A stretch of DNA of 64,000 nucleotides from Motilimonas eburnea (GTDB taxonomy: Bacteria > Pseudomonadota > Gammaproteobacteria > Enterobacterales > CBDFNC01), in the NCBI RefSeq assembly GCF_021295345.1, contig NZ_JAIMJB010000012.1:78585-142584 (forward strand), read 5' to 3'. This document shows, piece after piece, positions 36,059-45,100 of this stretch. The first letter of the stretch is position 1. Each line of letters starts with the position of its first letter. A program made the position numbers and the translations under genes. A model generated the notes under the pieces. That model was not told the origin of the DNA, made no database searches, and saw only the letters and a program-made list of their open reading frames with translations.

Positions 36059-37079
36059 AAGTGCTTGCCCTGGTTTTGATTCTAAAGCCAATACTCTTGA
36101 TCACTGGATTACGCTGCGAATGATTCAGTGCATCCAACAAGCTTTGCGCGGCCTCTTTGCCTACCTCTGCATAAGGAATATCCACTGTGGTTAAGCTGGG
36201 TTGCAAGGTGTTACACAGGTTAGGGTCATCAAATGTGGCGACGGCGAGTTGTTCAGGCAGTTTAATCCCACGCTTATTGGCCTCCAAGATTAAACCCGCA
36301 GCTAATTCACTGTGGCTGCAAATCACGGCATCAATATCCGGCCAACGCTCCAGCGTGGAGATCAAACAATCCGCGCCCACCGAAAAGCTAGCTTGAGGTA
36401 ACCCCAATACCAAGCGATGGCTGGCCAAATTATGATCTAGCATGGCTTTTTGCCAGCCAGCCAAACGCATGGCAAAACGACCAAAGTTAGTATATGCACC
36501 AATAAAGCCAATTTGGCGATAACCTTTCATATAGAGAAACTTAGTTAACTGATAGGCAGAGGCATGGTGATCAACGCCAACATTGATGTGGATGGGTTCA
36601 TAGGTTAACGCTGAAATTTCCACCACGGGCAAATTGATATTGGCAATGTACTTAAGGGTCTGTGGTGTGTGTGGCGTACCCGGCAAGATCAAGGCGGCGG
36701 GGGAGTGTTGCAATAACGCCCTGACCTGTTTTTCTTCCTCCATCGAATCATAATTTGACGCAGTAAAAATCAACTGATATCCCGCAGGCTCAAGTACTGA
36801 CTTTAGGGCAAGCACCATTTCATTGGTTGCAAACTCCGTTAGCGAAGGCAAAATCACCGCGATGGTATCTGAGCTCGATGACGCCAATGCGCCTGCCGCC
36901 TTGTTGGGTAGATAACCCAATTGAGCCACCGCGGCATCGATGCGCGCACGTAACCCTTCAGAGACCAACTCGGGGGTACGCAGCGCCCGCGATACCGTCA
37001 TTGAGCCCACACCAGCTAATTTAGCGACATCAGCGAGCGTCACTCGACCACTGTTCTTTCGTTTCCTGCCTTGGTTCAT
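36057..37079 (-). CDS. LacI-family regulator, GntR (gluconate)-like
   Basis: A 340-residue repressor. The N-terminal helix-turn-helix reads RVTLADVAKLAGVGSMTVSRAL and the hinge region NKAAGALASSSSD follows; the rest is a periplasmic-binding-protein-like effector domain. Segments such as HTPQTLKYI, LPVVEISAL and a GFIGAY strand resemble E. coli GntR more than LacI or PurR, so a gluconate or sugar-acid effector is likely but unproven; no sugar genes are adjacent. AGGGAGG lies just before the ATG. Its stop codon overlaps the T run of the plus-strand terminator at 36033-36058. Confidence 0.85.
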   Translation of the reverse strand: MNQGRKRKNSGRVTLADVAKLAGVGSMTVSRALRTPELVSEGLRARIDAAVAQLGYLPNKAAGALASSSSDTIAVILPSLTEFATNEMVLALKSVLEPAGYQLIFTASNYDSMEEEKQVRALLQHSPAALILPGTPHTPQTLKYIANINLPVVEISALTYEPIHINVGVDHHASAYQLTKFLYMKGYRQIGFIGAYTNFGRFAMRLAGWQKAMLDHNLASHRLVLGLPQASFSVGADCLISTLERWPDIDAVICSHSELAAGLILEANKRGIKLPEQLAVATFDDPNLCNTLQPSLTTVDIPYAEVGKEAAQSLLDALNHSQRNPVIKSIGFRIKTRAST

Positions 37080-37165
37080 GGTACCTCCCTATGCGTTAAC
37101 CCGATAGTACCATTGACCAAGGATAACGTGATAGCGCGATAGGATGGCTTAGTTACCTAAATCCA

Positions 37166-37181
37166 TCAGGCTCAAGCCTGA
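37166..37181. repeat. perfect 16-bp palindrome upstream of the LacI-type gene
   Basis: TCAGGCTCAAGCCTGA has two 7-base arms around CA. It sits about 90 bp before the repressor gene and 20 bp after the HDOD gene's stop, so it may be an operator or a weak terminator. Confidence 0.5.
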
Positions 37182-37200
37182 CAGTGCATTCGATCTCAGG

Positions 37201-38403
37201 CTAACTACCAAACTGGGAGTAATCAATGCGATGCAAGGCTTTGTTGTGCATTTCTTTGAACATCGCTGGCGCGATGCGCGTGTATTCTCGCCAAGGCGTC
37301 AGCTCTTCTTGGCTGAAAGATTTGGCCGCACGTAACTGTTCAAAAATAGAAAAGCGCAACCCAGAAAAAAGCGCCTTGCCTAATGTACTGCGTACGTCGT
37401 AACTGAGGTCGTCCACTTCTTCTTGTAATGCTGTAATTAGCTGCGGTGCGCCTTCTTGAAAACCTTGTTTAGCAAGCGCTAAACCAATTTCGAGTGCACG
37501 CTCTTGTAAAAACTTTTCTAAAATTCGCGGGTCGGCTTCCACATCAAAGAGTAAATCATGGAATTTTTTGTCACCTTTTTGTCTGGCTTCATTAAGGCAG
37601 TCAACCATGGTTTCATCGAAAGAACGTAAAAACTGATGCAAACATGCCATGTGGCCCAAAAACAGCAAACCGCCTAACATCATTCCTTCAGCTGGACGCT
37701 TGTATCCTTGTTGCTCAAGTAGATAAGACGTGGCTAAACCTGTGGTCAAAATGTGTCGCCATAACTTCTTGCCAAGGCCCGGGATCACAGCATTGTGCAT
37801 TTTGATACGATACTTAAACACCATGGCTGGCACAATTTGTTTAAGGATTTCCACACCCAATAAGCCAACGGCAGCTTGCGCATCTTTAACCGCCCTAGGT
37901 TTACGGCCGAGCAACTCCATAAAGCTATCACTGCCAACAAGATAGAGCAGGCGTCTCTTCACTTCAGGGTTTTGTTCTAACATGGCGCCAATGGCCGATA
38001 AGCGTGGAAAGGGCAAGGTCAAGCTAAGCAACAAATCCGTTGTCGATGACGGCATCCGCAATAAATGCGTCATCACTCTCTCAGGCTCAGACAATTGCCC
38101 TAGCATATCGTTTATATGGCGCTTGTTAAAATAGCTGGCTGCGACTTGTAGGGCTTTAGCCCGTTGACGCTTGGCAGCTTGTTCTTTTTCGACTCTGGCT
38201 TTTTCAACATCCAGCAGGATCCGCTGACTCCAGCCTGATTCTTTTACTTCCTTATCTTCTTCTTGCTCAAGTAACTCTAGCTCCAAGCCATCATTGAAGT
38301 CTTCGTCACCCAAAACATAATTTTTACCCACTAGAAAGTGATCGAACCGGGTATGGATCCGCTGCGCTAATGTTAAGTTGTTAGATTTTTGAACAGCACT
38401 CAT
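37201..38403 (-). CDS. HDOD domain protein
   Basis: A 400-residue cytoplasmic protein. After a charged N-terminal region with a short coiled coil (about 55-95) comes an HDOD domain (about 100-300) with LLRMPSSTTDLLLSLTLPFPRLSAIGAMLEQNP and LLGVEILKQIVPA-type helices. HDOD domains resemble HD phosphohydrolases without the metal-binding His-Asp pair and usually take part in signalling. The exact role is unknown. Neighbouring genes give no clue. Confidence 0.75.
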   Translation of the reverse strand: MSAVQKSNNLTLAQRIHTRFDHFLVGKNYVLGDEDFNDGLELELLEQEEDKEVKESGWSQRILLDVEKARVEKEQAAKRQRAKALQVAASYFNKRHINDMLGQLSEPERVMTHLLRMPSSTTDLLLSLTLPFPRLSAIGAMLEQNPEVKRRLLYLVGSDSFMELLGRKPRAVKDAQAAVGLLGVEILKQIVPAMVFKYRIKMHNAVIPGLGKKLWRHILTTGLATSYLLEQQGYKRPAEGMMLGGLLFLGHMACLHQFLRSFDETMVDCLNEARQKGDKKFHDLLFDVEADPRILEKFLQERALEIGLALAKQGFQEGAPQLITALQEEVDDLSYDVRSTLGKALFSGLRFSIFEQLRAAKSFSQEELTPWREYTRIAPAMFKEMHNKALHRIDYSQFGS

Positions 38404-38756
38404 AAAGGGAGATTAAACCTCAAGCAAATGTAGGTTAAGGATAGGCCATATCACTCAGTGAGCTCAAGAAGCATGATTCTTTGCCCTCCACTATTTTTCA
38501 CTTAAGGTGAGCTGACTGGATAGGATTCACTCATTGGGTTGCCATATATCCCCCCTCCACCAAATAAGTTACTTTTATAATCCCTTGCCAATATTGGAAA
38601 AAAATGGGCAAAGATCACACACTACGTACAATATATAGACAGATATTGCGATTAATATCACCAATTAGGTATATTAATTTGCGTTAGCGGCACAGAGCGT
38701 GCCGGTAACAAGGTTTATGATCAGATTCATACCCCTCTTCTTTCAGGATTTATGCC
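38404..38756. other. divergent intergenic region, 353 bp
   Basis: It lies between the HDOD gene and a small plus-strand gene, so it should hold both promoters. It is A/T-rich around 38580-38680. No clear operator, repeat or RNA was seen. Confidence 0.3.
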
Positions 38757-39107
38757 ATGGCTATTTTTCTATATGAAGTGGACGCCTTACTTTCGCAAAA
38801 GGAATTGCAAAACATCAATGCGGCTTTAGCCTTCAACAGCGTAGATCAACTTACGCTAGCTCATTTTTCTCACCTGCAACACAGGTTTGATTTTCTTGAG
38901 ACAGAAGAATACCGATCTTGGTTACGCTATGAAGGTGCCGATTACCTTCATAATCCTCGATTATTAATCAACGCCCCGCTTTCAGCATTATGTGGATTAA
39001 TTGCTTACATCATTAATCACACCAACAAAAGTACCGATTCAATTCGGTGCCACCCTGATTTTGCTGAATTATTATCCAACCGGTTAAAGGCATTTATTTG
39101 CCACTAA
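38757..39107 (+). CDS. hypothetical protein, 116 aa
   Basis: An intact frame with AGGATTT before the ATG and a terminator after it. The product is soluble, largely helical, with aromatic and leucine positions (DALLSQKELQNINAALAFNSV; FLETEEYRSWLRYEG). No signal peptide and no family recognised. The gene stands alone between the HDOD gene and the tRNA cluster. Confidence 0.6.
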   Translation: MAIFLYEVDALLSQKELQNINAALAFNSVDQLTLAHFSHLQHRFDFLETEEYRSWLRYEGADYLHNPRLLINAPLSALCGLIAYIINHTNKSTDSIRCHPDFAELLSNRLKAFICH

Positions 39108-39122
39108 ACTGACCCACGAATA

Positions 39123-39158
39123 AAAGCACATTTTTCACACAATAATTGTGCTTTTTTT
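39123..39158 (+). terminator. intrinsic terminator after the 116-aa gene
   Basis: AAAGCACA pairs with TGTGCTTT across a 17-base loop, followed by T residues. Confidence 0.75.
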
Positions 39159-39255
39159 CATCGAACAGACATAAAAAATTAAAAAAGTTAGTATATTTTT
39201 CAACCAATTAGGCTAACACCATGTTTTTAAAGGTTAATTTATTTTTTGCAGGGTG

Positions 39256-39284
39256 TTGACAAAGACAGGCGAAATCCTAATAAT
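39256..39284 (+). promoter_or_regulatory. sigma70 promoter of the tRNA cluster
   Basis: A perfect -35 TTGACA (39256-39261), 17 bp, and -10 AATAAT (39279-39284), followed by a G/C-rich discriminator GTGCGCC typical of stringently controlled stable-RNA promoters. It is 109 bp before the first tRNA. Confidence 0.9.
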
Positions 39285-39392
39285 GTGCGCCATCGGAGAC
39301 ACGGCGACGCTTACAACGCCTTCTAGTTAAAGCCTAAGGCATTAACTTTCGAACAGAGAAATCTGAAACAGATAAAACCAAGTAAGCACAGT

Positions 39393-39469
<77 letters not shown>

Positions 39470-39473
39470 CTAT

Positions 39474-39549
39474 TCCTCCTTAGCTCAGCTGGTAGAGCGA
39501 CGGACTGTTAATCCGCAGGTCGCTGGTTCAATCCCAGCAGGAGGAGCCA
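39474..39549 (+). tRNA. tRNA-Asn (GUU)
   Basis: 76 nt with encoded CCA. Acceptor TCCTCCT pairs with AGGAGGA; anticodon loop CTGTTAA with anticodon GTT; T loop TTCAATC. Four bases after tRNA-Pro. Confidence 0.97.
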
Positions 39550-39592
39550 AATTCGGAACGCTTGATATATAGATCAAGGTTCAGATTGTAAT

Positions 39593-39677
39593 GCGGAAGT
39601 GGTGAAATTGGTAGACACGCTAGATTTAGGTTCTAGTGCCGCAAGGTGTGAGAGTTCAAGTCTCTCCTTCCGCACCA
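39593..39677 (+). tRNA. tRNA-Leu (UAG)
   Basis: 85 nt class II tRNA with encoded CCA. Acceptor GCGGAAG pairs with CTTCCGC; anticodon stem CTAGA/TCTAG encloses TTTAGGT with anticodon TAG; long variable arm. Confidence 0.97.
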
Positions 39678-39694
39678 TTACAATTAGAGTTTCC

Positions 39695-39785
39695 GGAGGG
39701 GTGGCAGAGTGGCCGAATGCACCGGTCTTGAAAACCGGCGAGGGTTAATAGCTCTCCGAGAGTTCAAATCTCTCCTCCTCCGCCA
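39695..39785 (+). tRNA. tRNA-Ser (UGA)
   Basis: 91 nt class II tRNA with encoded CCA. Anticodon stem CCGGT/ACCGG encloses CTTGAAA with anticodon TGA; long variable arm with CTCTCCGAG-type pairing. Confidence 0.97.
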
Positions 39786-39894
39786 TATTCAGAGTTAGCA
39801 CTCTATAAATAGCTAGGTAACAGAATGAGTTTCGGGTTCGGCTCCGATACAAGTTCGAATTACCGAGAGAGAAAACTCTTAAAAACGTGACAAC

Positions 39895-39969
39895 AGGGAT
39901 ATCGCCAAGCGGTAAGGCACCGGGTTTTGATCTCGGCATTCTGAGGTTCAAATCCTCATATCCCTGCCA
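39895..39969 (+). tRNA. tRNA-Gln (UUG)
   Basis: 75 nt with encoded CCA, close to E. coli tRNA-Gln. Acceptor AGGGATA pairs with TATCCCT; anticodon loop TTTTGAT with anticodon TTG. The 109-bp gap before it holds a tRNA-like remnant described in the findings. Confidence 0.96.
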
Positions 39970-40008
39970 CATTCCACTAACAAGATAATCTTGTTGGTAA
40001 CAAATCTT

Positions 40009-40092
40009 GGGGGGGTTCCCGAGTGGCCAAAGGGAGCAGATTGTAAATCTGCCGCGAAAGCTTCGATGGTTCGAATCCGTCCCCCCCCACCA
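40009..40092 (+). tRNA. tRNA-Tyr (GUA)
   Basis: 84 nt class II tRNA with encoded CCA. The acceptor stem is seven consecutive G:C pairs; the anticodon stem GCAGA/TCTGC encloses TTGTAAA with anticodon GTA; T loop TTCGAAT. Confidence 0.97.
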
Positions 40093-40107
40093 TATTTCCC
40101 GAATACC

Positions 40108-40200
40108 GGTGAGGTGGCCGAGTGGCCGAAGGCGCTCCCCTGCTAAGGGAGTATGGGGTTTGTAGCCCCATCGAGGGTTCAAATCCCTCCTTCACCGCCA
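40108..40200 (+). tRNA. tRNA-Ser (GCU)
   Basis: 93 nt class II tRNA with encoded CCA. Anticodon stem CTCCC/GGGAG encloses CTGCTAA with anticodon GCT; long variable arm TATGGGG/CCCCAT. Last gene of the cluster; no clear terminator follows. Confidence 0.97.
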
Positions 40201-40401
40201 TATTCCTTTCTCCTATATATCTTGTTTCAAATCATCTCTCGCTTATTTATTCCTTTTTCATCCTGTTGCAACCATAAATAGTTCTAGCCTTACAGACGTC
40301 TAAAATGATAGATTTAGTGCTTATCTATTCATAACTCCTGCATAGGGTTCCTTGTAGGGGTTATCAGTCTCGTTTCGATAATGTAAGGAAGTAGAAACGC
40401 C

Positions 40402-41514
40402 ATGAAAAAAGTAGGTCTAGTTGGTTGGCGCGGTATGGTGGGCTCAGTCCTCATGCAACGTATGTCTGAAGAGAAAGATTTTGATTTAATTGAATCGACT
40501 TTCTTCACCACCTCACAGGTTGGTTTACCTTCTCCAGATATTGGCAAGACCAGCACCACTCTGCAAGATGCTTTTTCTATTGAAGCACTAGCAGAAATGG
40601 ATGTGATCTTAACTTGTCAGGGCGGTGACTACACCAAAGAGGTTTACCCTAAACTTCGTGAAAGCGGTTGGGATGGCTACTGGATTGATGCCGCTTCTGC
40701 ACTGCGCATGGCTGATGACAGCATCATTGTTCTTGACCCGGTTAACAGCGACGTGATCCAGCAAGGCATCAAAGATGGCGTTAAAACTTACGTCGGTGGT
40801 AACTGTACCGTATCGCTGATGTTAATGGCATTAGGCGGTTTATTTGAAAAAGGCCTAGTTGAGTGGGCAACGCCTCATACATACCAAGCCGCTTCTGGTG
40901 CGGGTGCGCGCAATATGCGTGAACTGATTAGCCAAATGGGTGTGATTGAAGACAGCGTTGCGGCTGAGCTTGCTGATCCGGCATCTGCTATTTTAGACAT
41001 TGACCGAAAAGTGGCTGAGACCATCCGCAGTGATGAATTCCCTACCGAACAATTTGGTGCGCCCTTAGCGGGCAGCTTGATCCCATGGATCGATGTACCA
41101 CTGCCGTCAGGTCAAAGCAAAGAAGAGTGGAAAGCACAAGTTGAAGCGAACAAGATCCTTGGCCGTAGCGACAACCAAATCCCAGTAGATGGTATTTGTG
41201 TGCGTATCGGTGCAATGCGCTGTCACTCTCAAGCCATTACATTAAAACTAACCAAAGACATTCCGGTTGCTGAAATTGAAGAAATTTTAGCTAGCCACAA
41301 TGATTGGGTAAAAGTGATTCCTAACGATCGCGAGATCACGGCACAGGAACTCACCCCAGCTAAGGTGACAGGCACCTTGAGCGTCCCTGTCGGTCGTATT
41401 CGTAAACTGACCATGGGCCCTGAATACATCAGCGCATTTACAGTAGGTGACCAACTACTTTGGGGGGCTGCAGAGCCACTTCGTCGTATGCTACGCATTC
41501 TACTTGCGGCTTAA
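40402..41514 (+). CDS. asd: aspartate-semialdehyde dehydrogenase
   Basis: A 370-residue NADPH enzyme that converts aspartyl phosphate to aspartate semialdehyde for lysine, threonine, methionine and diaminopimelate synthesis. The nucleotide loop is [17 protein letters not shown], the catalytic Cys is in [15 protein letters not shown] near 135, and [15 protein letters not shown] follows; the catalytic His is in [11 protein letters not shown] near 274. It is the E. coli-type long form. AAGGAAG precedes the ATG. The 200-bp upstream gap holds no recognisable lysine riboswitch. Confidence 0.97.
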   Translation: MKKVGLVGWRGMVGSVLMQRMSEEKDFDLIESTFFTTSQVGLPSPDIGKTSTTLQDAFSIEALAEMDVILTCQGGDYTKEVYPKLRESGWDGYWIDAASALRMADDSIIVLDPVNSDVIQQGIKDGVKTYVGGNCTVSLMLMALGGLFEKGLVEWATPHTYQAASGAGARNMRELISQMGVIEDSVAAELADPASAILDIDRKVAETIRSDEFPTEQFGAPLAGSLIPWIDVPLPSGQSKEEWKAQVEANKILGRSDNQIPVDGICVRIGAMRCHSQAITLKLTKDIPVAEIEEILASHNDWVKVIPNDREITAQELTPAKVTGTLSVPVGRIRKLTMGPEYISAFTVGDQLLWGAAEPLRRMLRILLAA

Positions 41515-41529
41515 TGCAGACAAACGAAT

Positions 41530-41556
41530 AAAGGGCTTTAATAGCCCTTTATTTTT
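41530..41556 (+). terminator. intrinsic terminator of asd
   Basis: AAAGGGCT-TTAAT-AGCCCTTT followed by ATTTTTG, 16 bases after the stop; it may also serve the convergent small gene. Confidence 0.88.
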
Positions 41557-41564
41557 GTTTAGCT

Positions 41565-41750
41565 TTAATGGGTCGGACAATGGCTTTCCAAATGCCTATG
41601 TGCGTCCGACATATCTACGCTAAAGCGCCGGTCTAGTTGTCGTCTTGTTTCACCGGAAGGATCAGAGGCAATAATATGTAACATAATTTCCGTCGCTTTT
41701 TGCAAATTGCCACCTTGAATTTCGCGAACATAATCATCAACCAACTTCAT
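41565..41750 (-). CDS. hypothetical small protein, 61 aa
   Basis: The ATG at 41750 has GGGAG six bases upstream, better than the longer start at 41771. The product is helical and charged (KLVDDYVREIQGGNLQKATEIMLHII) and ends with several His. The helix pair resembles small gammaproteobacterial proteins of unknown function. It converges on asd. Confidence 0.55.
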   Translation of the reverse strand: MKLVDDYVREIQGGNLQKATEIMLHIIASDPSGETRRQLDRRFSVDMSDAHRHLESHCPTH

Positions 41751-42150
41751 AATAAGCTCCCGCTTTGCCATGCCCTAAACTGCCCATACCGGCACACAGC
41801 ATCACTCAGTCAAACCAACAAATTAGTATTTCTCTCTCGAACATTTATCGCTTGCTTGTTATTCGTCATCGGCTGACTCAACCTAAGTGTCCCATCAGGT
41901 ATTGCCCGCCTGACCATGTTGATATATTTACAACCAACATCACAAAAAATAGCTTACTTTGATACTTATTTGTTAATTCGAGGCGTGAATTATTAATCAG
42001 TCACGAGCAGATATAGCCAACTCGCTGTTTAAGTTATTATTTGCCAGATATAAGTGTTTTCTTTTGTTTAGATGAAATATTTATATAAGTGGAGACTTAA
42101 GGACGACCTGCAGCCAAGAAGGTGTCAATAGCCCTTTCTCTGGCAGGCTG
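41751..42150. other. intergenic region, about 400 bp
   Basis: It is A/T-rich in its right half and lies between the start of a minus-strand gene and the stop of another. A 65-codon plus-strand frame inside it lacks protein character. Nothing else was recognised. Confidence 0.3.
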
Positions 42151-42780
42151 TTACACAAAGAAGCGACGTTTAATGAAGACGATGACAGACAACACCAATA
42201 GAATAATAACCAGGTGGGCAGGATCCACTAAGTATTGATAAAGTCGTTGCAGCCAATGTATTGGCCAACTTAATTCCCCCTCGCTCGATGAGTGCACCCT
42301 AGCCCTATCCCAACGAAAATCATCTTTAGGTTTAGAAACTAACACAGGGTCAAAAACCAAAGCTTGGTTGAGGCCTTGTTGGCCAGATAATCCCATCAAT
42401 GCGGTAAAGTTGTTCTTGAAATCTAACCATTCTGACTTCACCAAGGGGGCACTGGCGCCTAGCATTTGCTGGATAAGGGTCAGCTCTTGATGCGAGCTAC
42501 TCGACAAGGGGTGTCGTGGGCTCACTACCGCAGGCTCATTCGACGCCATTAAGTGTGTGTCTATACCTATATGATGGGTAGCTGCAAGGGCATCTTTCGC
42601 CTCTGCAACCAAAGGTGGCAGCAAGGGCTGTTCCCCATAGGCAGAGGCTAAAGTGGCAATATCTAGGTGAGTATAAGACGCAAACAACCTTGATTCCATC
42701 GTGTAATCATTCACTATCAAGCCTGCATTGCCGCCCCAGCTAGTGAGGCTTATTAACAACCCAAGAATCGCTTTTTTCAC
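42151..42780 (-). CDS. exported protein with a C-terminal membrane anchor, unknown function
   Basis: A 209-residue protein with a signal peptide (MKKAILGLLISLTSWGGNAG) and, at the far end, a hydrophobic span (HLVIILLVLSVIVFI) followed by the basic tail KRRFFV. The region between is periplasmic and without a recognised domain. A signal peptide plus terminal span plus basic tail is the general layout of sorted proteins (PEP-CTERM, GlyGly-CTERM, LPXTG), but the residues before the span (YLVDPAH) match none of those signals. It is divergent from the 167-residue gene downstream. Confidence 0.7.
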   Translation of the reverse strand: MKKAILGLLISLTSWGGNAGLIVNDYTMESRLFASYTHLDIATLASAYGEQPLLPPLVAEAKDALAATHHIGIDTHLMASNEPAVVSPRHPLSSSSHQELTLIQQMLGASAPLVKSEWLDFKNNFTALMGLSGQQGLNQALVFDPVLVSKPKDDFRWDRARVHSSSEGELSWPIHWLQRLYQYLVDPAHLVIILLVLSVIVFIKRRFFV

Positions 42781-42958
42781 CTGAACCTCGTTATCCTAGT
42801 GCTACTTTTATTCTAGTTGCTAGATGGCAGAGGTGCTACTGAATCACCCAGACATAGCCGCGTGCGGGCAAAGGGTCAGTCGATTTTTGCTAATCAACGG
42901 GGATGGCCCGTGCATCTTAAGGGGGCTTGGGGTTATACTGGCGAACAAAGGAGGCAAG

Positions 42959-43462
42959 ATGATTATCTTTAAGTGCCACGGCCCTGCCAATGAGTTTGCA
43001 CAAATCCAGATCCAGGCACTCCATGCCACTCAGGTTGGCGCGGTGAGCTTTAACGCCAATGATGACCAATTTGCGGTGAGCCTACTCAGCCATTGCCGCA
43101 GTGATTCAGGCGGCCACTTTAATATGCTGGCTGGCACCAAACCCTTGTATGTAGAACAATGGCTGGATTACTTGCAAGAGCAAGGGGTGATTCATCATTA
43201 TCAACAGCAAACGATACCTTTTGAGCCTACGACCTATGCCGAGCAACTTAAGCTCGATGATGAACAAGCCGAGCATTTACTCAACCTCGTTTATGCCGTT
43301 GGCGGCTTTAATAAACTTCAAGTGTCACGCTTTTTGAAGCAACGCCGCAACCTTTCATCCATGTCAACCCGTTATTCCAAAGAAGACTTGGCACGATATT
43401 TAAAGCTAGGAGAAACCATTAATTTTATCCTCCAGCTAAAAAAAGCAACATCATCGGACTAA
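42959..43462 (+). CDS. hypothetical protein, 167 aa
   Basis: The start at 42959 is set by AAAGGAGG at the correct distance; a frame open from 42824 has no such site and reads through a TTATACT promoter-like box. The product (MIIFKCHGPANEF to KKATSSD) is soluble, with a mixed N-terminal part and a helical C terminus. No family recognised. It converges on the HIT gene with a four-base overlap of stops. Confidence 0.6.
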   Translation: MIIFKCHGPANEFAQIQIQALHATQVGAVSFNANDDQFAVSLLSHCRSDSGGHFNMLAGTKPLYVEQWLDYLQEQGVIHHYQQQTIPFEPTTYAEQLKLDDEQAEHLLNLVYAVGGFNKLQVSRFLKQRRNLSSMSTRYSKEDLARYLKLGETINFILQLKKATSSD

Positions 43463-43884
43463 GCCAAGCGGAATGTTTCGGCCAGAGCGTTTTGTACTTG
43501 CTGTTTGATCTGAGTCACCTCAGCTGAGCTATAAGATGATTGAGCAGGCGCTCCCCATACAACCCCAGGCCAAGTCGGATCGTCCTGAAACCGAGCAACG
43601 ATATGTATGTGCATTTGTTGCACCACATTGCCGATGGCAGCCACATTGAGCTTAGTTGGCTGGTAGTGGGTATTCACCATTTCACTGATTGTATTGATTT
43701 GTGCTAGTAAGCCCAACTGTAAGGCATGGCCCAGTAGAAATAGCTCGGTTTGAGCCGTTTTTGGCACCAAAATAAACCAAGGGTAATCGGCATTTTTAGA
43801 CAGTAATAAGATACTGATATCAGACTCGCCGAGCATATGGCAATCTTGGGCAAGTCGTTGATCAAGGGTAAACTCAGGCATCAT
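43459..43884 (-). CDS. HIT domain protein
   Basis: A 141-residue protein (140 from the second ATG at 43881). The histidine triad region reads VVQQMHIHIVARFQDDPTWPG near 87: the catalytic middle His and the last His are present and the first position is Gln, as in a known subgroup of bacterial HIT proteins. HIT proteins act on nucleotide phosphoramidates or dinucleotides; the substrate here is unknown. Convergent with the 167-residue gene. Confidence 0.85.
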   Translation of the reverse strand: MMPEFTLDQRLAQDCHMLGESDISILLLSKNADYPWFILVPKTAQTELFLLGHALQLGLLAQINTISEMVNTHYQPTKLNVAAIGNVVQQMHIHIVARFQDDPTWPGVVWGAPAQSSYSSAEVTQIKQQVQNALAETFRLA

Positions 43885-43916
43885 TCAATCCCACAATGCA
43901 AACAAGATGCTCAGTA

Positions 43917-43972
43917 TATACCCAATCAACTTGAAGATGCATGTTTCAAGCATATCTAGGTTGACGGGCATA
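43917..43972. repeat. short inverted-repeat element, solo form
   Basis: TATACCCAATCAACTTGAAG at the left and a diverged mirror, CTAGGTTGACGGGCATA, at the right form a 56-bp palindromic element. The same left end and a better right end bound the 266-bp element at 57048, so this looks like an internally deleted copy. Confidence 0.75.
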
Positions 43973-43989
43973 GGGCACTTTGCAGTCAA

Positions 43990-44622
43990 TTATGCAGCCT
44001 GATAACGAATGATTTCTTGGCTAATTTCTGGATGTTGGTCGCGATGAATTTGAAACAGGTAATCACGCAGCGCGCCTGACTCCATCCCACCTTGTTCGAG
44101 TTGATAAGCAACGGTATGACTGTCTACAAAGCGACTGATTTTACCTTTAAGAGCTATTTCAGTGCCATCCGGTAACAATAAGCTGTGTTGCTCAAGCTGT
44201 AATGGTACATGTTGATCCGGCTTGGTGATGCTCAATGATAAGCCTGATACCGATAAATCGATCACCTCAAAAGGCAAGGCTTCCCCTTGAGGGGATAATA
44301 AGGTAACGCTTTGTGCCTCGGCTCGCCAATATCGCAACTGCTGCCCTGCCTCATAGATTTCAGGGGTAGCGAAACGTAAATAGGGTACTCCTAGATCGTT
44401 TACGCTAATTTCGAGTGGAAACACGAAGTGATGGGCGCCAAACCTGGCGACGACTTGTAGTGTATTTGCTGTCCCTAACTGCGTTAAAAAACCACTTTGG
44501 TCAGCAACCACCTCAAAGTCTAGACTCTGGGGAGGGTTACTTGGTGGTTTTTCAGACATTAGCTCCGCAAGAAAATCCATTTCTTCCGGGTTCAGGACAG
44601 CGTGAGATTTGTCCTGTTTCAT
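43990..44622 (-). CDS. PilZ domain protein
   Basis: A 210-residue cytoplasmic protein. The C-terminal half has the second PilZ motif as VIDLSVSGLSLSI near 120 followed by beta strands (LLLPDGTEIALKGKISRFV). The first motif RxxxR is not clear, with RYWRAE near 98 as the best candidate, so c-di-GMP binding is uncertain. The N-terminal half may be a YcgR-like flanking domain. Alone between the HIT gene and a small membrane protein. Confidence 0.65.
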   Translation of the reverse strand: MKQDKSHAVLNPEEMDFLAELMSEKPPSNPPQSLDFEVVADQSGFLTQLGTANTLQVVARFGAHHFVFPLEISVNDLGVPYLRFATPEIYEAGQQLRYWRAEAQSVTLLSPQGEALPFEVIDLSVSGLSLSITKPDQHVPLQLEQHSLLLPDGTEIALKGKISRFVDSHTVAYQLEQGGMESGALRDYLFQIHRDQHPEISQEIIRYQAA

Positions 44623-44828
44623 TGCTTTGGCCCATTTCTCCCATTCATTGGGAGTTGTTGTTATATTATCGTTGATATTTTAACCAAGCGTAAAAAATGA
44701 GCAACTGAGGAAGGAGGCAGAGGTTGATTATTTATAAAAGTTTGATTGTTTTTTAGACATTTACTGCTAGGAGTGAGGTTCCCATCCACTCGCCTGATTT
44801 GGTTAGCCGTAATGAAACAAAACTGAAA

Positions 44829-45071
44829 CTAGTAAATATAGCTAGCGGTAGCCACCGCAATGATCGGCAGCAGCACCATCATAACGGCACTCACACTTAG
44901 CCAAAAACCTTGCTTATTAACTAAACTAACGGCCAATGCCAACACCGCACCGACGACGCTAATGGCCACCGTCACTAGGCTACCCGAGCCATCATCACTG
45001 ACTTGATAAAAAAACAAACTGATAATCCAGCCTGCCAATAGCAGGCTGGGAGGAAGGAGGTTTTTAAACAT
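44829..45071 (-). CDS. small membrane protein, 80 aa
   Basis: Three predicted membrane spans fill almost the whole protein (LLPPSLLLAGWIISLFFY; VTVAISVVGAVLALAVSLV; AVMMVLLPIIAVATASYIY). GGAGGAAGGAGG-like purines precede the region on the other side, and the ATG at 45071 is followed upstream by GCGTTTTATG. No family recognised. It is next to the inverted-repeat element at 45101. Confidence 0.55.
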   Translation of the reverse strand: MFKNLLPPSLLLAGWIISLFFYQVSDDGSGSLVTVAISVVGAVLALAVSLVNKQGFWLSVSAVMMVLLPIIAVATASYIY

Positions 45072-45100
45072 AAAACGCCTTATCGTTATTGTTCGTCATT

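Noticed and set aside
39745..40201. minus-strand frames across the tRNA cluster
   Set aside because: They are the reverse complement of tRNA genes; tRNA antisense frames are often open by chance.
40201..40401. lysine riboswitch before asd
   Set aside because: The gap is only 200 bp and none of the conserved lysine-riboswitch core or an expression-platform terminator is visible.
41765..41962. 65-codon plus-strand frame after asd
   Set aside because: No ribosome site and no protein-like pattern; it lies in an A/T-rich gap.
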